Assembly (NCBI RefSeq): GCF_000241955.1
Contig: NC_016818.1
Span: 62,001-126,000 of the forward strand
DNA from: Rahnella aquatilis CIP 78.65 = ATCC 33071
Lineage (GTDB): Bacteria; Pseudomonadota; Gammaproteobacteria; Enterobacterales; Enterobacteriaceae
DNA: 64,000 nucleotides
Direction: 5' to 3'
The stretch's first letter is position 1. Each line of letters opens with the position of its first letter. A program made the position numbers and the translations under genes. Below are positions 16,975 to 24,788 of this stretch, in pieces. A model generated the notes under the pieces. That model saw only the letters and a program-made list of their open reading frames with translations, searched no databases and was not told where the DNA came from.

Positions 16975-17889
16975 TCACGCCCACCGTTCCTGCGCACGGC
17001 GCAATTGCCTTGCAGAGGAGAACCCCGCAGCCAGAGCCGCTTTTTCAATCCCCGCGCCCTGCTGAAGGCGCTGTTGCGCCACGGCGATACGCAACTGCTC
17101 GTGGTAGTCACGCACGCTGATCCCCAGATGCTGGCGGAACAAACGGGTGAGGTGGCGTGCGCTGATGTGCGCTCTGGCAGCGACCTCTTCCACCTGCCAG
17201 GCGGATTCCGGTTCGGCGGCCATCAGATTTTGTGCGCGGTGAACTGCGGGGTGCAGATGATTACGGTAACGCAGCCATGGAGAGAGTTGCGGATCATCAC
17301 CGCCACGGCGAAAATACACCACCATTTCGCGGGCGACATCCAGCGCCGCCTGCGGCCCCAGATGCGTGGCGATCAGGTGCAGTGCCAGATCGATACCGGC
17401 GCTGATGCCCGCGCTGGTCAGCACGGAACGGTCTTCAACAAATATCCGGTTATCTTTTACCTGTGCGGCGGGCACCTGCTGGCGCAACTGCCCGATTACG
17501 TCGTGATGTGTGGTGCACTGATAGCCGTCGAGCAGCCCGGCTTTTCCGGCCAGCAGGCTGCCGGAGCAGATACACACCAGCGTTAAATCCCCTGCGTCAA
17601 TGACGCTTTTTTGCTGATGCAGCCAGTCGCAGGTCGTCTGCGCCACCATTGAGCTGAAGTTTTCAGCGGATTCCGCCACGCCCGGCATGATCAGAATGCT
17701 GCCCTCTGGCAGGCTTTGCGGCAATGGCTGCAAATGGCTGACCATCAGGCCGGTAGACATCATGACTTCCGGCTGCGGCCCGATGTAGTGCAGCCGGAAT
17801 TGCCCGCTCAGGCGCAACGCTTCCGCCGGGCCGGTCAGATCCAAAGACATCACGCCGGGGAGCGTCACAAAGTAGACATTTCGCTGCAT
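16975..17889 (-). CDS. GlxA-family transcriptional regulator (DJ-1/PfpI + AraC HTH)
   Basis: A 304-residue protein. An N-terminal DJ-1/PfpI-like sensor domain has VCICSGSLLAGKAGLLDG with a Cys in the nucleophile-elbow position. A C-terminal AraC-type double helix-turn-helix follows (VEEVAARAHISARHLTRLFRQHLG, positions about 235-260). Such regulators often control degradation of amino-acid-like or quaternary amine compounds. It lies 35 bases downstream of the isochorismatase-like gene in the same direction and may regulate that gene. The effector is unknown. Confidence 0.88.
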   Translation of the reverse strand: MQRNVYFVTLPGVMSLDLTGPAEALRLSGQFRLHYIGPQPEVMMSTGLMVSHLQPLPQSLPEGSILIMPGVAESAENFSSMVAQTTCDWLHQQKSVIDAGDLTLVCICSGSLLAGKAGLLDGYQCTTHHDVIGQLRQQVPAAQVKDNRIFVEDRSVLTSAGISAGIDLALHLIATHLGPQAALDVAREMVVYFRRGGDDPQLSPWLRYRNHLHPAVHRAQNLMAAEPESAWQVEEVAARAHISARHLTRLFRQHLGISVRDYHEQLRIAVAQQRLQQGAGIEKAALAAGFSSARQLRRAQERWA

Positions 17890-17924
17890 AGTGCTTCATC
17901 CGTCCGCAGGGGAAAACGCTATCT

Positions 17925-18479
17925 TCACACAGCGCGGTCGAGTTCCGCCAGCGCACCGGTCACGTCGGTGAGGGTGGCAAAGCGATCGGCGAGAACCAGT
18001 TCGGTACGCAATTTAATGTCCTGCGCGCTCAGCGTAACTCCGCTGGCGTGGGTCATCGGGAACGTCAGTGTCGCTTCGGTGACAAAAGTCACCGAATAAC
18101 CCAGATCGGACGCCACGCGCGCCGTCGTTTCGCAGCACTGCTCGGTGCGCATACCGGCGATGATCAGATGCGTGATGCCGTTTTCGCGCAGCCAGCCGTC
18201 GAGGCCGGATTCGGTCAGGGCATTATGGACGTGTTTATGCACGACATGTTGCGGCTGGTGTGTGAGAAAAGTCATCGGCGTGACCAGACCGGAAGCCAGC
18301 GAAAAGTCGCCATCAGGATTGACGTGAAATACATCGATAACCGGCACGTTGCGGGTCTGACAGCCATCGATCAGCCGGATTAATGCTTCGCTAAATGCCG
18401 GTAAATCATCCTGCTGCCAGAAGTCTTTATGTTCGAAGGAACGTTGAACGTCGATATTTAACAGGGCACTTTGGGTCAT
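17925..18479 (-). CDS. Isochorismatase-like cysteine hydrolase
   Basis: A 184-residue member of the isochorismatase/cysteine hydrolase superfamily: Asp10 in LLNIDVQRSF, a Lys in VVHKHVHNAL and the nucleophile Cys in GMRTEQCCETTAR. Members hydrolyse amides or isochorismate-like enol ethers in the cytoplasm. The start at 18479 follows GGAGTCC; the longer upstream reading frame is rejected. It forms a likely operon with the GlxA-type regulator. The substrate cannot be read from the sequence. Confidence 0.87.
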   Translation of the reverse strand: MTQSALLNIDVQRSFEHKDFWQQDDLPAFSEALIRLIDGCQTRNVPVIDVFHVNPDGDFSLASGLVTPMTFLTHQPQHVVHKHVHNALTESGLDGWLRENGITHLIIAGMRTEQCCETTARVASDLGYSVTFVTEATLTFPMTHASGVTLSAQDIKLRTELVLADRFATLTDVTGALAELDRAV

Positions 18480-18610
18480 TTCCGGACTCCATCTGGTGAA
18501 TGTGAAGCCAGTGTGCACCTGAATTGAAATGAGAAGAATGCCAAAAACGGACATGATGCTGACCAGGGCGGACGACCTGCGCCATCCGCCGTCTGTTCAG
18601 AATTTTTTGA

Positions 18611-19216
18611 TCAAAACTTCTGATCGGCGCGCCAGTGGTGATAGTCAATATGGTCGGCCTGGAAATTGGTGGTTTCAGCGTCGCCGGTCAGGCGGTACGC
18701 AAGCTGAAACGCAAAATCAAACGCCAGCCCTAATCCTTTGCCGCTGAGTAAGTTGCCGTCTTCCACAAAAGACTGATTGACGTAAACGCCGTCTTTTACG
18801 TCTTTGTATAAATCGCCGGAACAGACATAGCGGCGGCCTTTCAGCAGCCCGTTTCCGCCCAGTACGCGCGCGGCAGCGGAGCACAGCGGACAAATCAGTT
18901 TCCCGGCCTCGTCGTGACGGCGGACAAATTCCACCACCTCTTTACTGGCCGCCAGCGCCACCGAGCCTTCCGGCCCGCCGGGCATCACCACAGCATCGAA
19001 TAAACGGTCGCCCTGCGCGGACAGCAGTTCGTTGGCCTGCATCTGAATGCCGTGATAAGTGCGCAGCGTCAGGCTTTTCTGGCAGGCTAATGTGGTGACC
19101 TGAATCTCCAGCCGCTCGAGAATATCGAGCACAATTACCGCTTCGCCTTCTTCAAATCCGTCGGCCAGCAGCAGCGCGACCTGCTTTTTCGCGTTGTCCT
19201 TTACCATAATGTTCAT
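18611..19216 (-). CDS. DJ-1/PfpI family protein
   Basis: A 201-residue single-domain DJ-1/PfpI protein: LLLADGFEEGEAV with the conserved Glu, VVMPGG and the nucleophile Cys in ICPLCSAAARVL. Family members act as glyoxalases, chaperones or deglycases; none can be singled out here. Two starts are possible: ATG at 19216, only one base after AGAGGA, and ATG at 19207 with 11-base spacing. Both the Shine-Dalgarno and the first ATG lie inside the 3' arm of a perfect 13-bp inverted repeat. Confidence 0.85.
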   Translation of the reverse strand: MNIMVKDNAKKQVALLLADGFEEGEAVIVLDILERLEIQVTTLACQKSLTLRTYHGIQMQANELLSAQGDRLFDAVVMPGGPEGSVALAASKEVVEFVRRHDEAGKLICPLCSAAARVLGGNGLLKGRRYVCSGDLYKDVKDGVYVNQSFVEDGNLLSGKGLGLAFDFAFQLAYRLTGDAETTNFQADHIDYHHWRADQKF

Positions 19217-19247
19217 GTCCTCTGAGGATAAAAATCAGAGGACATGA
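19213..19247 (-). promoter_or_regulatory. Hairpin covering the ribosome site of the DJ-1/PfpI gene
   Basis: A perfect 13-bp inverted repeat (TCATGTCCTCTGA and its complement) with a 9-nt loop. In the minus-strand mRNA the 3' arm contains AGAGGA and the ATG at 19216, so folding would hide the translation start. It has no T-run. It could control translation or mark the end of the idnD message. Confidence 0.6.
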
Positions 19248-19294
19248 TAAAATGAAACGCTGTTTTGATATTGTGACTGGTATTGCAGACCCGG

Positions 19295-20326
19295 TTAGAA
19301 AACCAGTTGCACTTTCGACGCTTTGGATTTATCCAGGGCGTATTCCAGCGCTTCCACCAGACTTTCCTGCGGGAATTCCGCCGACAACAACGGCATCGGA
19401 TCGACGGTTTTATTGGCCAGCCATTCGACTGCCGTGTTGAATTCTTCGGTGAAGCGGAAGCTGCCAACCCAGTTAATTTCTTTGGCAATCAGCATCATCA
19501 GCGGGAATTCATTCACTACTGGTCCCATGCCGACCTGAACCAGCGTGCCGCGCGCACGGGTGACTTCCAGACAACGGTGGATAGAAGAAGGATGGCCGGA
19601 GGCATCGAAGGAGACATTGAAAAAGCCTTTCTCCGCCTGATATTCGCTGAAATCACCCTGTGCGGCGTCCAGCGCTTTACTTGCCCCTACCGCCAGTGCC
19701 AGCGTACGGCAACGTTCACTCGGATCCGTCACCACGATTTGCGCCGCGCCTTTGGCTTTTGCCGCCAGCACAATCAGGCAACCAATCGGACCGACGCCGG
19801 AAACAAACACGGTTTTTCCATGAATATCTCCCGCCTGATTGACGGCATGAATGGCGACGGCCAGCGGCTCGGCGAACACCATCAGGCGGTCACTGACCTG
19901 ATTGTCGTAAGCAATGCACTGGTCGCTGTCGACGATTTTATACTGGGTGAACGCGCCGTTGATGTGCGGGAAATACATGGCGCTGCCGAAGAATTTCATG
20001 GTGGTGCACTGGTTTTCGTCGCCGGACAGACAGTACTTGCAGGCTTTGCATGGCTTACTCGGGTTCAGCGCCACTTTCTGGCCGGGCTGCAAACGCGGGT
20101 TATCCGATTTCTCCACCACACCGACCACTTCATGGCCAAGCACCATCGCCTCGCGTACTCGGAAATCACCGACAGCGCCGTGTTCGTAATAATGCAGATC
20201 CGAACCGCAGATGCCGCCGCGGGTGATTTTCACCAGCGTGCCCTGGCCGGTGTAATCGAGGGTCTGGTGGATCACCGAGACGTCTTTTTTCCCGGTCACG
20301 ACGCAGGATTGTGTGGCAATAGTCAT
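19295..20326 (-). CDS. idnD: L-idonate 5-dehydrogenase
   Basis: A 343-residue zinc-dependent medium-chain alcohol dehydrogenase, the same length as E. coli IdnD. The two share long blocks such as TRGGICGSDLHYY, NPSKPC..CKYC..ENQC (structural zinc), RFFGSAMYFPH-type KFFGSAMYFPH, FAEPLAVAIHA, SGVGPIGCLIV and the terminal AAKVQLVF-like SKVQLVF. It oxidises L-idonate to 5-ketogluconate using NAD(P) in the cytoplasm. Other idn genes are absent here, so it may work alone or with enzymes elsewhere. Confidence 0.92.
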   Translation of the reverse strand: MTIATQSCVVTGKKDVSVIHQTLDYTGQGTLVKITRGGICGSDLHYYEHGAVGDFRVREAMVLGHEVVGVVEKSDNPRLQPGQKVALNPSKPCKACKYCLSGDENQCTTMKFFGSAMYFPHINGAFTQYKIVDSDQCIAYDNQVSDRLMVFAEPLAVAIHAVNQAGDIHGKTVFVSGVGPIGCLIVLAAKAKGAAQIVVTDPSERCRTLALAVGASKALDAAQGDFSEYQAEKGFFNVSFDASGHPSSIHRCLEVTRARGTLVQVGMGPVVNEFPLMMLIAKEINWVGSFRFTEEFNTAVEWLANKTVDPMPLLSAEFPQESLVEALEYALDKSKASKVQLVF

Positions 20327-20448
20327 GGAATTCTCGCTCTTTAAAGGGCCTGATTACGCCCAGTAAAGAGGGTTTACCGGTCAGAAAATGTGATCGTCGT
20401 CACTTTGTGCCGTGTTACGAAAACCTGTTACCCATAACTTGAACGGAC

Positions 20449-21651
20449 TCAACTTTTCCCGGCAGATTTATCACGATTTCGCGCCGGAATGCTGAGGATC
20501 AGATGGGTTGCCACTCCGCCCGCCAGCCCCCAGAATGCCGAACCGACACCCAGCAGCGTGACGCCTGAAGCGGTGATCAGAAACGTAATGATTGCCGCGT
20601 CGCGCTGACGCTCGTTTTCCAGCGCGCGGTACAGGCTGCCTGCAATGGTGCCGAGCAACGCCAGCCCGGCGATGGTGTGGATCAGCGCCTGTGGCAGGGC
20701 GGTAAAGACCATGCCGATGGAGCCGCCAAATACGCCCGCGATCAGATAGAAAATGCCTGCCGCGACAGCTGCCATATAGCGTTTTTTAGGATCGGGATGA
20801 ATATCCTCACCCATACAAATCGCGGCGGTAATGGCGGCGATACAGATGGTAAAACCGCCGAACGGTGCCAGAATTAACGCAGTGAGCGCCGTCCAGGAAA
20901 TCAGTGGCGACACGGGCAGATGATAGCCGTGCGCTTTCAGTGTGGCGATGCCTGGGGCATTCTGTGAGGCCATGGTCACCACAAAAAACGGAATGCCGAT
21001 GCCGATAATTGAGGAAAGCGTGAAATGCGGCATCACAAACGCCGGTGCGGCGAAGGTCAGCGTCTGGCCGTGCAGCGCAATATCACCCTGTAATCCGGCG
21101 ACGGTCAGCCCGGCAACCAACGCCAGTACCACCGCATAGCGCGGCAGGGCGCGTTTTGCCAGCAGATACACCAGACACATGGTCCCTGCCAGGGCAAAAT
21201 TGCTTTGCAGTGAGGTAAAGGCGTTCAGCCCGAAGCGCAACAGAATACCGCCGAGCATCGCCGCTGACAGCGCCTGAGGAATGTAATGCATCAGTCTGGC
21301 GAATAAGCCGGTCACGCCGCACAACAGGATCAGCCCGGTAGCAAACACAAATACGCCAATGGCTTCGTTAAGCGAAGTGCCGGGCAGGCTGGTCACCAGC
21401 AGCGCCGCGCCGGGCGTTGACCAGGCCGTCACCACCGGCGTGCGGTAATACAACGATAGCCCGATGCTGGTAACACCCATGCCCAGCCCGAGCATACTCA
21501 GCCAGCCGCCAATCTGCGCTACGCTGGCGCCCGCCGCTTCCGCCGCCTGAAAGATAATCGCGGCGGAGCTGGTATACCCGACTAAAACCGCGACAAATCC
21601 GGCGATTACCGCCGAAAACGTTAAATTCTGCAAACTGAGACGCGAGGCCAT
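20449..21651 (-). CDS. ydcO: BenE/YdcO-family inner-membrane transporter
   Basis: A 400-residue, roughly 12-helix membrane protein of the benzoate/H+ symporter (BenE) family. Segments include FVAVLVGYTSSAAIIFQAAEAAGAS near the N-terminus, AWSTPGAALL and GGFTICIAAITAAICMGEDIHPDP. In E. coli the homologue YdcO is divergent from the regulator YdcN, exactly as here. The substrate is not established for YdcO; benzoate is inferred only from the family name. Confidence 0.88.
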   Translation of the reverse strand: MASRLSLQNLTFSAVIAGFVAVLVGYTSSAAIIFQAAEAAGASVAQIGGWLSMLGLGMGVTSIGLSLYYRTPVVTAWSTPGAALLVTSLPGTSLNEAIGVFVFATGLILLCGVTGLFARLMHYIPQALSAAMLGGILLRFGLNAFTSLQSNFALAGTMCLVYLLAKRALPRYAVVLALVAGLTVAGLQGDIALHGQTLTFAAPAFVMPHFTLSSIIGIGIPFFVVTMASQNAPGIATLKAHGYHLPVSPLISWTALTALILAPFGGFTICIAAITAAICMGEDIHPDPKKRYMAAVAAGIFYLIAGVFGGSIGMVFTALPQALIHTIAGLALLGTIAGSLYRALENERQRDAAIITFLITASGVTLLGVGSAFWGLAGGVATHLILSIPARNRDKSAGKS

Positions 21652-21694
21652 GGGCGAAATTCCTTCTGGTTAGCGGACGCTGGCGGTATGCTAT

Positions 21695-21752
21695 TGTGCG
21701 TTATAGCGCACATCTGCTGCGCTCAAGATATCACTGTGCGTTATAACGCACA
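21695..21752. promoter_or_regulatory. Two palindromic operators in the ydcO-ydcN divergent promoter region
   Basis: Two copies of an 18-bp palindrome occur: TGTGCGTTATAGCGCACA at 21695-21712 (one mismatched pair) and TGTGCGTTATAACGCACA at 21735-21752 (perfect). Their spacing is exactly 40 bp, about four helical turns, so two dimers would bind the same DNA face. They lie between the two divergent starts and are the likely binding sites of the YdcN-type regulator. Confidence 0.8.
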
Positions 21753-21789
21753 ATCGCGATCGGTAAAAACGATGGCCAGAGGAGTCAGG

Positions 21790-22356
21790 ATGCAGGAACT
21801 CACCGACCATATTGGCAGCCAGCTGAAAGCCGTGCGCAGCGAACGCGGCTGGAGTCTCAGCCAGACGGCAGAACATACCGGCGTCAGCAAGGCGATGCTC
21901 GGGCAAATTGAGCGCGGCGAATCCAGCCCGACCGTCGCGACGCTGTGGAAAATCGCCAGCGGCCTGAATGTTTCGTTCTCGGAATTTCTCGAAACGCCCC
22001 CCGCGCAGTCAGCGGCGTTGCATCGCCACGGCTTACTGACTACGTTCAACAGTGACACTTCGGGAATGCGCGTGGTGCCGCTGTTTCCGTTCGATACCAC
22101 GCTGCGTATGGACATGTTTGTTATCGATCTCGAGCCGGGCGGATGCAGCGAATCCACACCACACGAAGCCGGAGTCATTGAGCATGTGATTGTTATCGAA
22201 GGTGAACTGATGCTGACGGTTGATGGCGTGACGCGCGTATTGCAGGCCGGTGAAGGCTTGCGTTTTGCTGCCGACTGCCCGCACGCTTACCGCAATGAAA
22301 GCGGCCATTCCGTGCGTTTCCACGACCTGATACATTATCCGCAGTCACGCCCGTAA
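21790..22356 (+). CDS. ydcN: XRE-cupin transcriptional regulator YdcN
   Basis: A 188-residue regulator. The N-terminal XRE helix-turn-helix reads LKAVRSERGWSLSQTAEHTGVSKAMLGQIERGESSPTVATLW (residues about 12-53, shown here only to mark the domain as VSKAMLGQIERGESSPT). The C-terminal cupin includes STPHEAGVIEHVIVIEG. Both halves resemble E. coli YdcN. The start at 21790 follows GGAG with 5-base spacing; the longer frame to 21688 would run through both operators and is rejected. It probably represses itself and ydcO through those operators. Confidence 0.88.
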   Translation: MQELTDHIGSQLKAVRSERGWSLSQTAEHTGVSKAMLGQIERGESSPTVATLWKIASGLNVSFSEFLETPPAQSAALHRHGLLTTFNSDTSGMRVVPLFPFDTTLRMDMFVIDLEPGGCSESTPHEAGVIEHVIVIEGELMLTVDGVTRVLQAGEGLRFAADCPHAYRNESGHSVRFHDLIHYPQSRP

Positions 22357-22384
22357 CCTTTTCATTTCCTGAGGAGAATGCCCG

Positions 22385-22837
22385 ATGAGCCAGCCGCACG
22401 ATGTGATAATCCGTCCGTTAGCCCCCGCAGATCGTGAAGGCTGGGAAGTATTATGGCGCGATTACCTGGATTTTTATCAGTCGACGCTCGATCCTGCGCA
22501 GTTTGATTACACCTTCCGGCGGTTATCGCAGCCTGATTACGCCAGTATGTTTGGCTATGTGGCGGTGCATGAGGGAAAACTGGTCGGGCTGGTGAACTGT
22601 ATCAATCACGATCATGGCTGGCATATGCAGCAGGTGGTGTATTTGCAGGATTTATATGTCGATGACGGCGCGCGTAAACTGGGGATCGGGCAAAAACTGA
22701 TTGAAGCGGTTTACGCCTACGCCGATGAAAACAATAAAGCTAACGTCTACTGGACGACCCAAACCTCGAATCATACTGCCCGCAAACTGTACGATCGTGT
22801 GGGCCGGCTGACTGATTTTATTAAATATGCCCGCTAG
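22385..22837 (+). CDS. GNAT N-acetyltransferase
   Basis: A 150-residue single-domain GNAT protein. Motif A reads LQDLYVDDGARKLGIGQKLI, containing the acetyl-CoA pyrophosphate loop RKLGIGQ. A C-terminal TSNHTARKLYDRVG holds the usual tyrosine. It transfers acetyl from acetyl-CoA to an amine on an unknown substrate. GAGGAG lies just upstream of the ATG. The end overlaps the convergent acetyltransferase by 4 bases. It may be co-transcribed with ydcN (28 bases apart). Confidence 0.88.
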   Translation: MSQPHDVIIRPLAPADREGWEVLWRDYLDFYQSTLDPAQFDYTFRRLSQPDYASMFGYVAVHEGKLVGLVNCINHDHGWHMQQVVYLQDLYVDDGARKLGIGQKLIEAVYAYADENNKANVYWTTQTSNHTARKLYDRVGRLTDFIKYAR

Positions 22838-23307
22838 AGCGGTTTGCGCATGTTCATTTTGGTGGTGACGTAACCGAGGCTGGCGTACAGCGCCTGTGCA
22901 CCGGGATTGCTGGCAAACACATTCAGTTCAATCGCCACGCTACCGAGGGCGCGCAGGCGTTCTTCCATCAGACGGAATGCCGCCGCGGCATGTCCCTGAC
23001 GGCGAAATTGCGGGTACACTGTCAGTTCATACACAAACGCGCTGCGCACGCCGTAGCGTTCAATGTTGGCGAACCACAGATAGCCTGCGGTTTCGCTGTG
23101 TTCTTGCGCACGGATCTCATAAAGATAATGGTCAGGCGTATCAATGCCTTGCGGCAGTGCGCTTTGCGTGGAACTGCGTGCGCGTTCCAGCGCGGTATCC
23201 GCTTGCCACAGACCCGCGGTCACGTTCTCTTCGGCATAGTCTCTCGCCAGCTGTTCGGCGAATTCTGCATAAAATGCGGTACTCATGGGCACTAAAACGG
23301 TCATCAT
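22834..23307 (-). CDS. GNAT N-acetyltransferase
   Basis: A 157-residue GNAT protein with motif A VYELTVYPQFRRQGHAAAAF and a C-terminal NPGAQALYASLGY, typical of small-molecule or protein N-acetyltransferases. Adjacent ATGs at 23307 and 23304 are both possible; the second has better spacing from GAGGG. It converges with the unrelated GNAT gene at 22385. Substrate unknown. Confidence 0.85.
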   Translation of the reverse strand: MMTVLVPMSTAFYAEFAEQLARDYAEENVTAGLWQADTALERARSSTQSALPQGIDTPDHYLYEIRAQEHSETAGYLWFANIERYGVRSAFVYELTVYPQFRRQGHAAAAFRLMEERLRALGSVAIELNVFASNPGAQALYASLGYVTTKMNMRKPL

Positions 23308-23318
23308 TTCCCTCTGAA

Positions 23319-23858
23319 TTATTGACGGGTTTCCACTTTTTTATACGGCGTAACATAGCATTCGCTGATGGTGGTGGAATGACTTTCCATCTGCGTGATG
23401 ATGTAGCCTTTATCGGTCAGCGCCACCGAACTGTAAGGGGTTTCATTATTTTTATCTGAAATTACCTCTTCAAAAGACTGAATGATTTTGGCTTTTTCAC
23501 TGGCGCGCGTCGGATCATCCATCCCGTCGACCCGGATCATCGCCTGCTTAAACTGATTACTGAATCCCGTTTTCCCCGCCTTGCTTTCAATCACGGCCTT
23601 GATGTTCACCGTAACGTCATTACCGAGCAGAAATAAGCTATTGCTCTGATAAACTAGCACATTCTTGCGCTTCGAGACCACAAAACCGTTCTCGATAACT
23701 TTCATTTTGCTGTTGTTGGCGTAAGTCACGTCATCGAGACAAATGGTTTTATCCCCGACCTTGAACTGGCTGAACCGTGCTTTGATTTCTTTCGGCGTGG
23801 ATGCCGCCTGCGAGCAGAGCGGCGCAAGCAGCAGAAGAGGTAAGAGCCATGACTTCAT
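23319..23858 (-). CDS. Hypothetical periplasmic protein
   Basis: A 179-residue protein with a clear Sec signal peptide (MKSWLLPLLLLAPLCSQA, cleavage after the alanine). A mature domain of about 160 residues follows, rich in Lys, Asp and beta-strand residues, with two cysteines (CLDD and SECY). I do not recognise the family. AGGAAAC precedes the ATG at 23858; the upstream in-frame extension is rejected. The downstream GNAT gene starts 11 bases after its stop, so the two are probably co-transcribed. Confidence 0.75.
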   Translation of the reverse strand: MKSWLLPLLLLAPLCSQAASTPKEIKARFSQFKVGDKTICLDDVTYANNSKMKVIENGFVVSKRKNVLVYQSNSLFLLGNDVTVNIKAVIESKAGKTGFSNQFKQAMIRVDGMDDPTRASEKAKIIQSFEEVISDKNNETPYSSVALTDKGYIITQMESHSTTISECYVTPYKKVETRQ

Positions 23859-23944
23859 AGGAGTTTCCTGAACAGGTGCTGAATCAGCCGACATAACAGC
23901 AGTATAGGGAGGCCGGCGCAGGATGCGAACGTTTATCTTTGGCG

Positions 23945-23985
23945 CACCTCATACTATTCATTGCTACAATGAATAGTATGAGGTG
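23945..23985. repeat. Perfect 19-bp inverted repeat with 3-nt loop
   Basis: CACCTCATACTATTCATTG is followed by CTA and its exact complement. It lies about 90 bases beyond the end of the minus-strand hcp gene and 87 bases before the start of the 23319-23858 gene. There is no T-run on either side, so a standard intrinsic terminator is unlikely. Confidence 0.8.
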
Positions 23986-24073
23986 GGTTGGAGGCGTAAA
24001 AATGCCGACTTTATATGTCGCTTTTGGATTTCCGAAGCAGAGATGGAGGCTGTAGTGGGTTGTCGCCGATCTA

Positions 24074-24553
24074 TTAGGCGGTTATGCGTTCATTCCAGGT
24101 ATCTTTATAAATGATATTCCCGTTTACATACTTCCATGTAATGCTTTCATAGCGTAGTTGGATAGTTTCAAAATGTGTTCCAGTCTGGTTGCCTGGGTAT
24201 AAATTTGGTGCAATGGATGTAACTTTTACATTTTCCAAAATGATATTGAAGTATTCGGCTTCTATTCCCGCCTCAAGAATATGATACATTTTGATTGTAG
24301 CAGACTTCAGCGTTTGTCCTTCGCTCAGTGCGCGATACAAAAGCGGCGTTGTCCTATCGAATTCTTTTTGCAAGGTGATCGGAGAATGTATTCGTGTCCC
24401 TGTTAGTTTACCCGTGTTTCTGTCGGCTGGGATATGCATATTATGAGTCACTGATTTTAACTCTATCGCCCCTTCTCTGCCTGAAACCAACGAACCACCA
24501 ACAATGGGCGAACCCTCTACTCCGGTTAGAAATAAATATGCTGGATTTGACAT
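24074..24553 (-). CDS. hcp: Type VI secretion tube protein Hcp
   Basis: A 159-residue Hcp1-family protein, starting MSNPAYLFLTGVEGSPIVGGS and including HSPITLQKEFDRTTPLLYRAL and FETIQLRYESITWKY. Hcp hexamers stack to form the secreted tube of the type VI machine and can carry small effectors in the ring lumen. The rest of the T6SS is not in this window, so this is an orphan hcp. It is the last gene of a three-gene minus-strand unit after a putative effector and immunity gene, a common layout for Hcp-dependent cargo. Confidence 0.92.
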   Translation of the reverse strand: MSNPAYLFLTGVEGSPIVGGSLVSGREGAIELKSVTHNMHIPADRNTGKLTGTRIHSPITLQKEFDRTTPLLYRALSEGQTLKSATIKMYHILEAGIEAEYFNIILENVKVTSIAPNLYPGNQTGTHFETIQLRYESITWKYVNGNIIYKDTWNERITA

Positions 24554-24575
24554 GAAATATCCTTATTTTTAATGT

Positions 24576-24788
24576 TTAGTTATCTTGCGGGTAATATTTA
24601 TCGATTAGTTTACCAATAATCCATATGACAAATACCATAGCTGAAATGGCGAGCAATCTCTCCAGCCAGGTATCAAAATAAAATACGAAGAATAACGAAA
24701 ACCAGACTGATGCACCGCCAAGGATAGCGCCTATTTGACCTACTGCAGCGTTTGCAGCTTTCTTCATAAAGCTGGGTTTCTTATCCAC
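24576..24788 (-). CDS. Two-helix membrane protein, putative immunity protein
   Basis: A 70-residue protein with two predicted transmembrane helices: IGAILGGASVWFSLFFVFYF (about 18-37) and LLAISAMVFVIWIIGKLI. I use the GTG start at 24788, directly after the TAA of the upstream gene and preceded by GGAG; an internal ATG at 24767 lacks a ribosome site. Its size, topology and position next to a membrane-active candidate effector and hcp suggest an inner-membrane immunity protein. No homology could be verified. Confidence 0.6.
   Translation of the reverse strand: MDKKPSFMKKAANAAVGQIGAILGGASVWFSLFFVFYFDTWLERLLAISAMVFVIWIIGKLIDKYYPQDN

Noticed and set aside
19283-20344. 353-codon plus-strand ORF
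   Set aside because: It lies antisense to idnD, which has full family motifs; this is a GC-driven shadow frame.
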